Source: PLOWO2-12-38-17 sp963709355 (GTDB taxonomy: Bacteria; Planctomycetota; Brocadiia; Brocadiales; Brocadiaceae). From it: 64,000 bases of DNA. The notes beneath the pieces were generated by a model. That model searched no databases and had not been told where the DNA came from. It worked only from the letters and a program-made list of their open reading frames with translations. A program made the translations under genes and the position numbers. The DNA is taken from NCBI GenBank assembly GCA_963709355.1, contig CAVPVY010000005.1:62001-126000 (forward strand). Reading direction: 5' to 3'. Below, piece after piece: positions 44,346 to 53,874 of this stretch. Position 1 is the first letter of the stretch, and every line of letters begins with the position of its first letter.

Positions 44346-45073
44346 AATATTTAAAACATATTTTTGTTTTTTAGTCCCGACACTTTTGAACGTACTATCT
44401 ATAATATTTTAGGGTAAAGTGCTCTATTTTGTTTTCCTTGTCAATCCCTAAAAAGTGGTATATTAATTACGGACGACCCTAGAACGGTAATATTTCTGAA
44501 GTCGTATGTATCAAAATATAACAAGCCGTGGAGTCATATACACAAAGGTTAATATCTTTACTTTGTCCACCCGATTACCCGAGGTTTGCATTTATCGTGA
44601 TAGCTTCTATGCATTTCTTAGTAAAATGCCATTTCAAATTGCAACTTGACCAATAACATAAATGAATTTTCATGTCAAGGAAGAAACTAAGAATCTTTTC
44701 GTCCCACCAAGCCCAGTAATCGTCTTATCTCTGTAAAGATGTGGATAATGATATGCAGTAAATAGGGAAGATATAAGAAGGGTCATTCTGAAATCTTTGC
44801 TTTATTTTATGTCGTTCTTATATTAAAATCATACATAAGTTTTAGTTTCAAATAATCATTGCCTTCTACAATTCATTTATTATTACATAAAAACGGCAGT
44901 CGGATAAAGCATATAGGGATAGGTTTAAAACCCGCACTTACAATCAACTATATATAGAAGAAAAAAATAGGTTATTATTTATCTGCGTCAGCTGTGCCTC
45001 ACCGTGGAAGTTAGATATTATATTTTCATTATTTTTTATGACGTTATCATTTTGAAATCTTAAATGCAAACGT
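44346..45073. other. Intergenic region with a possible second, degenerate aptamer
   Basis: No coding frame. On the minus strand near 44520-44610 the text GATAAATGCAAACC, a GTAA-containing loop, and GGACAAAGT resembles a worn c-di-GMP-I aptamer, with a strong ACAAAG...CTTTGT hairpin after it. That would be a tandem arrangement with the riboswitch at 44235. The remainder, to the glycosyltransferase start at 45074, is AT-rich without a recognised feature. Confidence 0.3.
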
Positions 45074-45787
45074 ATGGTAAAGCCTAAAAATTCTTATAAT
45101 GTATCCATTATCGTTCCTACATATAATGAAAGAGAAACAATTTTAAGCTTTCTTGAAAAAGTCACTAATCAAATTTCTAAGAATAATTTCAATGCGGAGA
45201 TCATTGTTGTTGACGATGGCTCACCAGATGGGACTGCAGAAATAATAAATAACTTTAGCAAAACACACACCAATATTACTTTACTCAATAGACGTGAAAA
45301 AAGGGGATTAGCCTCTGCATGTATCTACGGTTTTAACCATACAGAGAGTCCAATTATTGGTGTTATGGATTCTGATTTTAGTCATGCGCCTGATGCTTTG
45401 CCTTATTTGTTAAATCCACTTCTCTATAATTTATGTGATATTACGGTCGGTAGCAGATATATTAGTGGAGGAAGAATTCTGAACTGGCCGCTAAGAAGGC
45501 ATATAACTTCTAGAACTGCCTGTTATTTGGGTTCTTTACTCACTACGATTAAAGATGTTACTTCAGGTTATTTCTTTTTTAAAAGAGAGGTAATTAGGGG
45601 AAGAGCCTTAGACCCTGTAGGGTTCAAAATATGTTTGGAGATATTGGTTAAAGGTGATTATCAAACTATATTAGAGGTGCCTTATACGTTTAGTGATAGA
45701 GTTACAGGAAAAAGTAAAATGGGAATAAAAGAAATTCTTCTTTATCTACAACATCTCTATAAGCTGTATCAATATAAAAGAAACTAA
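45074..45787 (+). CDS. Polyprenol-monophosphate mannosyltransferase-like GT2
   Basis: 237 residues. VSIIVPTYNERETILSFLEKV (9-29), EIIVVDDGSPDGTAEII, GVMDSDFSHAPDALPYLL, GSRYISGGRILNWPLRRHITSR and VTSGYFFFKREV are the full set of dolichol-phosphate-mannose-synthase (Dpm1) motifs. It would make a polyprenyl-phosphate sugar that the GT39-type membrane transferases in this locus consume. Starts the second half of the plus-strand locus. Confidence 0.88.
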   Translation: MVKPKNSYNVSIIVPTYNERETILSFLEKVTNQISKNNFNAEIIVVDDGSPDGTAEIINNFSKTHTNITLLNRREKRGLASACIYGFNHTESPIIGVMDSDFSHAPDALPYLLNPLLYNLCDITVGSRYISGGRILNWPLRRHITSRTACYLGSLLTTIKDVTSGYFFFKREVIRGRALDPVGFKICLEILVKGDYQTILEVPYTFSDRVTGKSKMGIKEILLYLQHLYKLYQYKRN

Positions 45788-45806
45788 TAAATAAAGTTAT
45801 CAAAGT

Positions 45807-47261
45807 ATGAACTCTCATGCAGTATTGTTAATCAATCCGCCACGGATAAATGGTTGTTCCTGGACAAGAGAAGGGAGATGCCAGGAAAAAGAAGATGTGT
45901 TGGGAACGGCAAAACCTCCTATTTCTCTTGCTTTGATAGCTTCTTTATTACGAGAGAATAATATCGAATTCAAGTTACTTGATGCAACTGCACTTAATCT
46001 TAGTCCTGCAAAAGTAAGTAACCTGCTAATCGAATCAAGCTTCCACCCTGATATTATAATATTTTGCACGACAACGGCAACCGTCATGGCTGATACGAAA
46101 TCGCTTTCAATACTGAAAAAGAAGTTCAAGAGCAAACTTATCGCCTTTGGTGCCCATATATCAGGTGCTCCTAAAGAGACACTGGAAAAAGTTTCTGACA
46201 TCAATATTGGTATAATAGGGGAACCAGAGTATACAGTATTAGACCTTTTGAGTAATGGGAATTTAGAGAATCTTGGTAAAGTTCATGGTGTTGCATGGAG
46301 AAATGGTGAAGAAATATTTATCAATAGAAGCAGAAAATGGATAGAAGATTTAAATCAACTTCCTCCGCCGGCGTGGGATTTACTCCCTTTAGAGAAATAT
46401 GTACTACCATTTACCAATGAACGATATCTCATGGTAGAAACGAGCAGAGGATGTCCCTTTGCCTGTGATTTTTGTGTGGCATCACTGAATCATGGTACAA
46501 GATTTCGAGAAAAAAGACCAGAGACGGTTGTTAACGAAATTGAGGATTTAAAAAAGAAATTTCACATAAAAAACTTTAATCTATTTGGAGACACGGTAAC
46601 ACTCAATAAAAAATTTGTTGAAAAATTTTGTGATGAGTTAATAAAGAGAAGGCTTGATATACGATGGCTGACAAATACGAGGGCAGATACTCTTTACGAT
46701 CCAGATTTGGTAAAAAAGATGAAGGAATCCGGGTGCTGGATGTTATCAATTGGTATAGAATCGTTCAATGAAAAAACCAGAAGCAACATGCAAAAGAAAC
46801 TTGAGACAGATAAGATAACCCAGGCAATTACACTTCTCAGGGAAATAGGAATTCTCTCCTTTGGTTTTTTCATTTATGGTTATCCCGGTGAAACGGAGAA
46901 GGATATGGATGAAACCACAAAATTTGCCCTTTCATTACCGTTAGATTATGCTAATTTTTATCCTGCTGTACCCTATCCCGGAACAGCATTCTATAATAAA
47001 TGCGTAAGTGATGGTTCCCTTTATCACAATTCATGGAATAAAATGGAATATTCATCCTATATTATTAGAACAAACGATCTGAACGAAAAACGTGTTAAAA
47101 AGGCTATTTCTCACGCTTACCTTAGTTTTTATTTAAGCCCGCGGTTTATTTTCCGGCATATAAGGAATATAGGTCCAATAAACTTTTTTCTTGGCTCTAT
47201 AAAATACGGCGCAAAGTTTTTGATTAGAAATTTAAAGTATACTAAAATCAATGAAACTTAA
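45807..47261 (+). CDS. B12-binding-type radical SAM protein
   Basis: 484 residues. N-terminal cobalamin-like domain (VLLINPPRINGCSW, LIAFGAHISG), radical SAM cluster C216-x3-C220-x2-C223 in SRGCPFACDFC, then SIGIESFNEKTRSNMQKK and FFIYGYPGETEKDMDE. Same class as the pair at 24-27 kb but not a close copy. Its stop overlaps the methyltransferase start by 11 bp. The substrate is unknown. Confidence 0.85.
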   Translation: MNSHAVLLINPPRINGCSWTREGRCQEKEDVLGTAKPPISLALIASLLRENNIEFKLLDATALNLSPAKVSNLLIESSFHPDIIIFCTTTATVMADTKSLSILKKKFKSKLIAFGAHISGAPKETLEKVSDINIGIIGEPEYTVLDLLSNGNLENLGKVHGVAWRNGEEIFINRSRKWIEDLNQLPPPAWDLLPLEKYVLPFTNERYLMVETSRGCPFACDFCVASLNHGTRFREKRPETVVNEIEDLKKKFHIKNFNLFGDTVTLNKKFVEKFCDELIKRRLDIRWLTNTRADTLYDPDLVKKMKESGCWMLSIGIESFNEKTRSNMQKKLETDKITQAITLLREIGILSFGFFIYGYPGETEKDMDETTKFALSLPLDYANFYPAVPYPGTAFYNKCVSDGSLYHNSWNKMEYSSYIIRTNDLNEKRVKKAISHAYLSFYLSPRFIFRHIRNIGPINFFLGSIKYGAKFLIRNLKYTKINET

Positions 47262-47994
47262 AAACTATTCAGGCAAAGATTGGTTTATTCGACCAGATAC
47301 GTTTTCAGATATTGGACAAGAATACGAAAAGAAGGCCGTTAAGGACCATAAATACTTTGTTGGTGTGAAATCACGCCACTTTTTGAGGGTGATCAAAAAA
47401 CTCTATAGGCATCCTCAGGATTTTACCTGTGTTGATTTGGGATGCGGTACAGCAGAAACAACTGAGTATTTTCAAGATAAATTCAAGTATACCGTTGGGT
47501 GTGATTATTCGTTTGGAATGCTTAATTTCGCTGCCCAAAAAAATCTTAAACGGACTTATTTAATTAATTCCATTTCCGAAGTACTGCCTTTTAAAGATAA
47601 GAGTGTCAATATTGCGGTTTTGTTCAATATGTTACATCATATAGATAGTAAGGAAAAATTGATACAAACATTGACCGAAGTTTACAGGGTATTGAAGGAT
47701 CGAGGTATGATTGCCATATATGAAATGAACCCCCTTAATCCTTTAACCCGGTACGTTGTTAACACAAATGAAATCGATAGTGCGGTAAATCTTGATGGAC
47801 ATAGAAAATCCCTCTATCCAACAACCTTTTATAGATGGGAAACTAAATCCATTATCAAGCAGTGTGGCTTCAAGATACGGAGGCAAGAATATTTGGCTTT
47901 TTTCCCAAAATTTCTCTCTTTTCTTTTACCACTTGAACGCTACATGGCTAAAATTCCAATAGGGGGATTATATTCTGTATTTGGAGAAAAATGA
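47251..47994 (+). CDS. Class I SAM-dependent methyltransferase
   Basis: 247 residues of the UbiE/Methyltransf_11 type: motif I FTCVDLGCGTAETTEYF near 64-80, VGCDYSFGMLNFAAQ, VLPFKDKSVNIAVLFNMLHHI and VYRVLKDRGMIAIYEMNPLNP. Short C-terminal hydrophobic stretch. Coupled to the radical SAM gene by an 11-bp overlap and 24 bp before the next radical SAM gene; the three may modify one substrate. Confidence 0.86.
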   Translation: MKLKNYSGKDWFIRPDTFSDIGQEYEKKAVKDHKYFVGVKSRHFLRVIKKLYRHPQDFTCVDLGCGTAETTEYFQDKFKYTVGCDYSFGMLNFAAQKNLKRTYLINSISEVLPFKDKSVNIAVLFNMLHHIDSKEKLIQTLTEVYRVLKDRGMIAIYEMNPLNPLTRYVVNTNEIDSAVNLDGHRKSLYPTTFYRWETKSIIKQCGFKIRRQEYLAFFPKFLSFLLPLERYMAKIPIGGLYSVFGEK

Positions 47995-48018
47995 GTCGTA
48001 CCTTTTTAAAGAACAAAC

Positions 48019-49041
48019 ATGATACGTTTAGCTATGTATAGAGAGTTAAAAACTTTTGGGAATATATTTTTATCAAGATTTACTGGTAAAAAATTCCTTT
48101 TATCGACAAGCTTTGTCATCACCAATCGCTGCAATTCCCGATGTAGCTACTGTAATTCCTATAATATCAGTTCAGAAGAAATGAATACACAGGAAATTCT
48201 TCAAATGATAGACGAGTTTTCTACCTTAGGAATTAGGCGTATTGGATTTACTGGAGGAGAACCACTTTTACGGGAAGATATAGGTAGTATCATTACCTAT
48301 GCCCATAAAAAAGGGATAACGACTACGTTATTTTCTAATGGAACTCTTGTACCAAAAAAGATAAATGACCTTAAACACCTGGACCTTCTTTTACTGAGTT
48401 TAGATGGACCTCCTGAAATTCATGATTCAATGAGAGGGCTGAAAGGTTCGTTTCGCCATGTGCTGAATGCAATTCATGCAGCACATGAAGCCAAACTTCC
48501 AGTATGGGTTAATACAGTAATAACAAAAGAGAATGTTAATCAACTCTCTTTTTTAATTGATTTTGCCAGAGAAAACCATGATAAGGTTATGTTTATGCCG
48601 GTTTTTAACCATACCTTGAGTGCAAAAAAACACACTATCGACGATCTCAGCGCAGACGAAAAGGCGTTTAAAATGGCTATTGATAATTTAATTATTCATA
48701 AAAAGAAAGGGGCTCCTATTGTTAACTCAATTAGCTATTTTCAGTATATCCTGCAAAATTGGCCAGATGCTAATCGTCTTCAATGCAGGGCAGGCCAGAA
48801 TTTTTGCGCTGTAGGCTCCGACGGAATGGTATATCCGTGCCATTTTTTTATTGGCTCTCATTGTGGCGTAGATGGAAGGCGGACAGGATTTAGAAATGCC
48901 TTTGAAAGTATAAATACACCAAAATGTAAAGGGTGCTTTTGCAATGCTTATATTGAATTGAATCTATTTATAGAAGGACACTTGAATGTGATTTTAAATA
49001 CTGTTAAGCATATTGAGCGAAGAAAGCATTTTGATTTGTAA
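48019..49041 (+). CDS. Radical SAM/SPASM protein
   Basis: 340 residues. C38-x3-C42-x2-C45 (CNSRCSYC), GFTGGEPLLREDI, LLLSLDGPPEIHDSMRGLKGSF, and C-terminal SPASM-like cysteines in CRAGQNFCAVGSDGMVYPCHF and CKGCFC. The N-terminal half is MoaA/PqqE-like. A role in cofactor or glycan/peptide modification cannot be decided. Last radical SAM gene of the locus. Confidence 0.83.
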   Translation: MIRLAMYRELKTFGNIFLSRFTGKKFLLSTSFVITNRCNSRCSYCNSYNISSEEMNTQEILQMIDEFSTLGIRRIGFTGGEPLLREDIGSIITYAHKKGITTTLFSNGTLVPKKINDLKHLDLLLLSLDGPPEIHDSMRGLKGSFRHVLNAIHAAHEAKLPVWVNTVITKENVNQLSFLIDFARENHDKVMFMPVFNHTLSAKKHTIDDLSADEKAFKMAIDNLIIHKKKGAPIVNSISYFQYILQNWPDANRLQCRAGQNFCAVGSDGMVYPCHFFIGSHCGVDGRRTGFRNAFESINTPKCKGCFCNAYIELNLFIEGHLNVILNTVKHIERRKHFDL

Positions 49042-49082
49042 TTACATTACAAATATTCCTAATCCAAATGAGTTGTAACTCG

Positions 49083-49159
49083 TAGCGCGGGCGGTTTATC
49101 GTTTGACTGGGCTCACGACGAAGGCCCCAGCACAAGCCCACCACAAGGGATTGGCGCTA
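49083..49159. repeat. Short intergenic repeat bounded by TAGCGC/GCGCTA
   Basis: TAGCGC (49083-49088) and GCGCTA (49154-49159) bound a GC-rich stretch with GGGCTC/CCCAGC/AAGCCC inverted pieces. It is more GC-rich than the surroundings and resembles the dispersed palindromic elements found elsewhere in the window. Confidence 0.45.
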
Positions 49160-49206
49160 CAATTTTTGCTACAAATGTTAAAACATTTTATTAAAACACT
49201 ACTTTA

Positions 49207-50871
49207 ATGCTAGAACAAGGCTACTCATCTTTTTTCCAAATATATATTACGGGGATAGTATTAATACTTTTCATTACAGGGATATGTTTTCTCATTTTTT
49301 TAAGAAAGTCCTTTCTTGTAAATTGGGCTCAGGGGGTTTTTGTAGTTTCAATAATATTCTGTAGTACATATATTCTGATTTTTCAGTTATTGAAACTCTA
49401 CACATTCAAGTATTATGCTGATTTTGCCGTCTGGCTAGAATTGTTTTCGAAAATCATTGATGGACGTGGTGTTATTTCTTCTTTACATCAAACCTCGCTT
49501 GGATTTGGTGACACGAGGAATTATCTGGCGTTACATTTTGTCCCTTTAATATATATCCTTGCAATCCCTCTTTACGTTCTTAAAAATTATCCAGAATATC
49601 TCATCGTATTACAAACTCTCATTCTTGTTTCATCTGTTATCCCAATCTATCTTTTTGCAAGAGATACCTTCAGCAATAAAAAAATAGGTTATTTATTTGC
49701 TTCGGCTTTTTTGTTCTTCCCGACCCTCCATTATATCAATCTCTATGATTTTGAATTTTTAAGGATTTCCATCCCTTTATTATTATTTAGTTTCTATTTT
49801 TTATATAAGAAGAAATACACTATCTACTATGTTTTTTTCATTCTATCAATCTTGGTTAGAGAGGAGGTGGCTTTAACTACGTTCTTATTCGGATTCTATA
49901 TCCTTTTTGTTGGAAAAGAAAAAAGAATTGGAATAAGCACCTCTGTCATTTCAATTTTATATTTTCTTGTGGTAATCAAAATCATCATGCCATACTTTGC
50001 GGGCAACTCAAATAGCATTCATCATCACCTGGCATTTGGTAATTTTTCATATATGGGAAATTCCCCTTCTCAAATAGTAATGTATATTATTTCACATCCA
50101 TTAACTATCATTTCAAACTTGCTCAATAAAATAAAAATCGCTAATTTCCTCATGTACGTGTTGCCACTCCTTTTCACTCCTTTTTTTTCACCGTCGATTT
50201 TCCTCATTTCTACCGGCAATCTATTCTTCAATTTTCTAAGTATTTCAATTTCTCATTATTCATATATTCTCTATTATCTTTCTCCCAGTATTCCCTTTTT
50301 ATTCTTATCAGCAACGAAAGGTGTGAAAAATATCAGTGACAGGGGCTACCCTTTTTTAAAGGCCAGGAATATTTATTTAAGCAAAATTGATAATAATAAA
50401 TTTACCTATGCGATAGTGAGTTCTATTTTTGTTGCCTGTGTATCATCAAATATCTTCTTCGGCCCTTCGCCTTTGTCCATTCAGTTCTGGAATAGGGATT
50501 ATAAATTAGCCCCTTATAAGACACATAATTTCCACTATTCTCAGTATATACCTACTGAACATCATAAAAAGGCATTCCAATTCTTTCCCTTAATTCCTGA
50601 TGATGCAATTGTTTCGGCAGAACATTTTTTTCTCCCGTATCTTTATAAGAAAAAAATCTTAATGCAATTCCCCATTTTTGAAGGAGCCGACTATGTACTC
50701 ATTGACAAAACCCATCCTGTTAAATTTGGAACTATAGATGTTGACCCAATAGAAGCAAGAAAGAATCCGCAAAAGTATTATGACCTTGTTGAAAAAGACA
50801 CAAAAAATTGGGAATTGATTAAAGAAGAAGATGGTATATTTTTATATAAAAAAATACAATGGAAAAATTAG
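49207..50871 (+). CDS. DUF2079 polytopic membrane protein
   Basis: 554 residues and about ten helices. Family marks: YYADFAVWLELFSKIIDGRGV and the long loop LHQTSLGFGDTRNYLALHFVPLIYILAIPLY near 90-120, LYDFEFLRISIPLLLFSFYFL and REEVALTTFLFG. The C-terminal 110 residues are soluble (periplasmic), with DAIVSAEHFFLPYL and YVLIDKT. DUF2079 proteins are GT-C-like and often lie in glycan loci; the enzymatic role is unproven. Confidence 0.8.
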   Translation: MLEQGYSSFFQIYITGIVLILFITGICFLIFLRKSFLVNWAQGVFVVSIIFCSTYILIFQLLKLYTFKYYADFAVWLELFSKIIDGRGVISSLHQTSLGFGDTRNYLALHFVPLIYILAIPLYVLKNYPEYLIVLQTLILVSSVIPIYLFARDTFSNKKIGYLFASAFLFFPTLHYINLYDFEFLRISIPLLLFSFYFLYKKKYTIYYVFFILSILVREEVALTTFLFGFYILFVGKEKRIGISTSVISILYFLVVIKIIMPYFAGNSNSIHHHLAFGNFSYMGNSPSQIVMYIISHPLTIISNLLNKIKIANFLMYVLPLLFTPFFSPSIFLISTGNLFFNFLSISISHYSYILYYLSPSIPFLFLSATKGVKNISDRGYPFLKARNIYLSKIDNNKFTYAIVSSIFVACVSSNIFFGPSPLSIQFWNRDYKLAPYKTHNFHYSQYIPTEHHKKAFQFFPLIPDDAIVSAEHFFLPYLYKKKILMQFPIFEGADYVLIDKTHPVKFGTIDVDPIEARKNPQKYYDLVEKDTKNWELIKEEDGIFLYKKIQWKN

Positions 50872-50880
50872 AGAAAGATT

Positions 50881-51672
50881 GTGAAAATTAGTGTAATTAT
50901 TCCAACTTTTAACAGTGCAAAAACAATACGGGATACACTCGAGAGTATAATCAGTCAGAATTGGCCTGATATCCAGGTTATCATTCAGGATGGTGGTTCT
51001 ACAGACGGGACAAAGGAAATCGTTGACAGGTATCCAGTAGCCTTGTCTGGCTGGCATGCAATGCCAGACAATGGTATATATGACGCAATGAATAAAGGTA
51101 TTAACCGCGCAACAGGCGAAGTCGTTGCCATCCTTAATAGTGATGATGTATGGTTACCTGGTACTCTTAAACGCGTTGCCGATGTTTTTTTTCGTAATCC
51201 TGACGTAGGTATTGTCTCAGGTTCTATAGAAGTATGGGAAGATTTACCCAATGGAGCAAAAGTAGTCTTAAAATCGAGCCTGCTTCATTTGCACAAAGGA
51301 CTCACTATACAGCACCCTGCAACATTCGTCAGACGTAATGTGTATAATCGCGCAGGACTTTTCAATACCGCCTATCGTATAGGTGCAGACTATGATTTTG
51401 TCCTGAGATGCATGGAGGCCAATATTCCATGTATTATACTCAATGATATATTAGTTCGCATGCGAGCGGGTGGAAAGGGTGGATCGACCTTTAACTTAGA
51501 TGACTGGACGATTCGACGGTCTCATAAACTCTCATCAGCAATTACTGAGCTCTTTACCTGCATTAACAGCCTTGTGAGACATCTGGCAAGACAGATTATT
51601 TTAAAAATATTTGGCGGGAAAACATTATCAAGTTTTAGAAATTATTTATGGAACAAGCGCAAATACCGGTAG
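50881..51672 (+). CDS. Glycosyltransferase family 2 (WcaA/EpsE type)
   Basis: 263 residues, GTG start 9 bp after the DUF2079 stop. ISVIIPTFNSAKTIRDTLESI, VIIQDGGSTDGTKEIV, PDNGIYDAMNKGINRATGEVVAILNSDDVW (DxD) and HPATFVRRNVYNRAGLF are typical of WcaA-like colanic-acid transferases. Soluble cytoplasmic enzyme. Last gene of the plus-strand locus. Confidence 0.88.
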   Translation: MKISVIIPTFNSAKTIRDTLESIISQNWPDIQVIIQDGGSTDGTKEIVDRYPVALSGWHAMPDNGIYDAMNKGINRATGEVVAILNSDDVWLPGTLKRVADVFFRNPDVGIVSGSIEVWEDLPNGAKVVLKSSLLHLHKGLTIQHPATFVRRNVYNRAGLFNTAYRIGADYDFVLRCMEANIPCIILNDILVRMRAGGKGGSTFNLDDWTIRRSHKLSSAITELFTCINSLVRHLARQIILKIFGGKTLSSFRNYLWNKRKYR

Positions 51673-51738
51673 AGGTGCAGTTACTAAAAATATCGGAGAA
51701 TGGCATGATCTATATTCGCTATTTTGAGAGGTTATAAT

Positions 51739-52875
51739 TTAAGCGATATCTTCTAAAATTTTTAAAGTCTGGCTCGCTGTATTTTCCCATGAAAAAATTT
51801 TTGCCCTTGTTAATGAATTTATTCTCAATGTGGAGATTAAATTTTTATCCGTTATTGTCTTGAATATCACGTCAGCTATTGCAGCAGGATTTGTTGGTTC
51901 AAAATAAATAGCTGCATCTGCACAAATCTCTGGCATTGGCTCTAGCATAGAAGCAAGTATGGGGGCACCACATGCCATGGCCTCCACCAGAGTCAATCCG
52001 AAGGATTCGCAGGTTGAAGGATAAACAAATATCATACAAGCAGAATAGAGAAAGGGTAATTCCTCATAGGGGACGTTACCCAGAAAAATGATTCGGTCCT
52101 CATATCTATGTTCTATGATAAAATCCTTCATCTCTTTATAATAGTCCTCATCAAAGCATCTTCCTGCAAAAACAAGCTGAATGTTATCATCTATTTTACC
52201 CTCCAGTAGTATAAATGCTTTTATTAGTTCTAAGAAATTTTTATACCTTTGGATATGGGATACATAAAGGATGAATTTGTTTAAGCCGTATTTTCTCTTA
52301 AATTGGCTTAACCTGCCGCCTTCGTTATGGGGATGAAATATTTCTTTGTTTATACCGTGATAAATAAGTTCCGCATGATGAATTAAAGTTCCAGATTTTT
52401 CTGCAACAGTATGTGCGTTCATAGAAGGGAAAATAACTCGCTGGGCTTTTTTAATCGATAGTATTGTTAATAATTTTAATAGTTTTAACCTTATTCTTTG
52501 AATCAAACCTCGGTCTCTTGAGAGATCATTGTTAAATGGTTCAATGTTCTGTATCATAACCACATTTGGAAGCCGAGTGAAAAGAGGGCATACATTGCCA
52601 GGAGAAAAAAGAACATCAACGCCTTCTTTTTTCAGGATGAAAGGTACGTTTAATTGCTCCCATAGAATGCGTAGTAGAGAATTTTTTGAGGGTATTCTGA
52701 AAGACAAGAATTTGAAATTGGGATGCTGGAAATAAAACACCTCTTTTCCTGCAGGTGTTGTCAGGACAAGATATTGATGTTTAGTGTTTATTTTTGATAA
52801 ATACGTTAAAAAGTTTTTTATGTATGTAACACCACCACCTGCAACGGCAGATGTTGTATTAATGGCTATCTTCAT
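51739..52875 (-). CDS. Glycosyltransferase family 4
   Basis: 378 residues on the minus strand, convergent with the GT2 gene. TTSAVAGGGVTYIKNFLTYL near 7-26, YVSHIQRYKNFLELIKAF near 200, VYPSTCESFGLTLVEAMACGAPILAS near 285-310 with the ESFG...E pair. Same family as 29454 and 31447. It closes the glycan locus in the opposite direction and may be transcribed independently. Confidence 0.88.
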   Translation of the reverse strand: MKIAINTTSAVAGGGVTYIKNFLTYLSKINTKHQYLVLTTPAGKEVFYFQHPNFKFLSFRIPSKNSLLRILWEQLNVPFILKKEGVDVLFSPGNVCPLFTRLPNVVMIQNIEPFNNDLSRDRGLIQRIRLKLLKLLTILSIKKAQRVIFPSMNAHTVAEKSGTLIHHAELIYHGINKEIFHPHNEGGRLSQFKRKYGLNKFILYVSHIQRYKNFLELIKAFILLEGKIDDNIQLVFAGRCFDEDYYKEMKDFIIEHRYEDRIIFLGNVPYEELPFLYSACMIFVYPSTCESFGLTLVEAMACGAPILASMLEPMPEICADAAIYFEPTNPAAIADVIFKTITDKNLISTLRINSLTRAKIFSWENTASQTLKILEDIA

Positions 52876-53800
52876 GATGTATTATAAATAAAGAGAGATT
52901 GTAACATTTTAGCCGTTTGAAAAATTGCCCTTAAAGTTTTTATTTATTAGTCCAGCATGCTTGTTCGTAACAGTTCAGCTGGTACGATATGAATGCAGAA
53001 TAAAATCCCCATTACCCCCTTTATTATTTGGGATTCAGGAGGCCGTTATGCACCATTTATATAATACACATAAACTGTTACGTTTGTTCTCAAACTTTTT
53101 TGGGAACATAATCGCATCGGAACTTCATATCGAGATTTTAGCATTTTCATAGAAATGGAGTTTCTCATCCAACTACGCTCCCAAACAGGAATTTGGTAGC
53201 GAGCAGTATATTCAGTAAAATCCTTAAAGATTTTTTACTTTGCTTTGCAAACTCCTTCAATGAGATTCGTTCAGGACTTGCTGCGCTCGATTTAGTATGA
53301 CAGTTCTTACGTGTTATTCTGAACCCTACAGGGCGAAGAATCTTTCGTTTGTGAGTAATTATTCACAAATTTGTTGATTTTTATAACCACCGCCCACCCC
53401 TCCTTCGCAAGAAATGGATGAAGGAAGGCGTCAACTTAATTTTGAGTAACTATGTAAGTAATATAGAATGTATAAGTAGAAAATAGTAACGTGAAATAAG
53501 GCATGAGACAATAAAAAAGTAAAAATATTTATTCATAAGGAGTTTCTCTAATGAAAGAGTTCATCTCGCTCCAGAACGCTGAGGTCGCAGCGGTTGTTAG
53601 AGAATAGACAGGGAAGTTGTATGGTGAAACCTTGGCTACGGAATGAGTTCTTCTTAAAGAAATAATTAATTGTTGAATACCACCTTTATAAAATGAGATA
53701 AAATATGCAGTGGTCAAAAAAACAGTCTTTACTGATTTTATATAGCTAAATTATTTATTGGCTGACATTAATTCTTACAAGTAATAATCCTTAATGAAAT
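52876..53800. other. Decayed intergenic region
   Basis: About 0.9 kb with no supported gene of normal size. It holds repeat-like tracts: CCCCATTACCCCCTTTATT near 53009, a GTAGGGTTCAG/CTGAACCCTAC-type text near 53320, and TGGAGTTTCTCATCC near 53157, which look like remnants of dispersed elements. A small promoter-plus-ORF unit lies near 53442-53607 (separate entry). Confidence 0.45.
53551..53607 (+). CDS. Possible 18-residue ORF with its own promoter and ribosome site
   Basis: TTGAGT (53442-53447), 16 bp, TAGAAT (53464-53469), then AAGGAG (53537-53542) eight bases before an ATG. The frame reads MKEFISLQNAEVAAVVRE then TAG. Beyond the stop the same frame stays peptide-like (TGKLYGETLATE) to a second stop, so it may be the degraded start of a longer gene rather than a true small protein. 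Confidence 0.25.
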   Translation: MKEFISLQNAEVAAVVRE

Positions 53801-53836
53801 AAAAAAAGGCATGCCTAGCAAACATGCCTTTTTTTA
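53801..53836 (-). terminator. Terminator of the lipoprotein gene
   Basis: GGCATG (53808-53813) and CATGCC (53823-53828) flanked by A7 and T7 tracts, so the stem extends to 13 bp and works on either strand. It lies 39 bp past the lipoprotein stop. Confidence 0.85.
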
Positions 53837-53874
53837 TTTATATTTTTTCTACTATACAATATCTATTCTGCTTG

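Noticed and set aside
52925..53152. 75-codon plus-strand frame after the GT4 gene
   Set aside because: It runs through a dispersed-repeat-like tract (CCCCATTACCCCC) and shows no protein-like conservation.
53529..53717. 62-codon minus-strand frame in the 53.5-kb gap
   Set aside because: No ribosome site and no family resemblance; the plus strand there has better expression signals.
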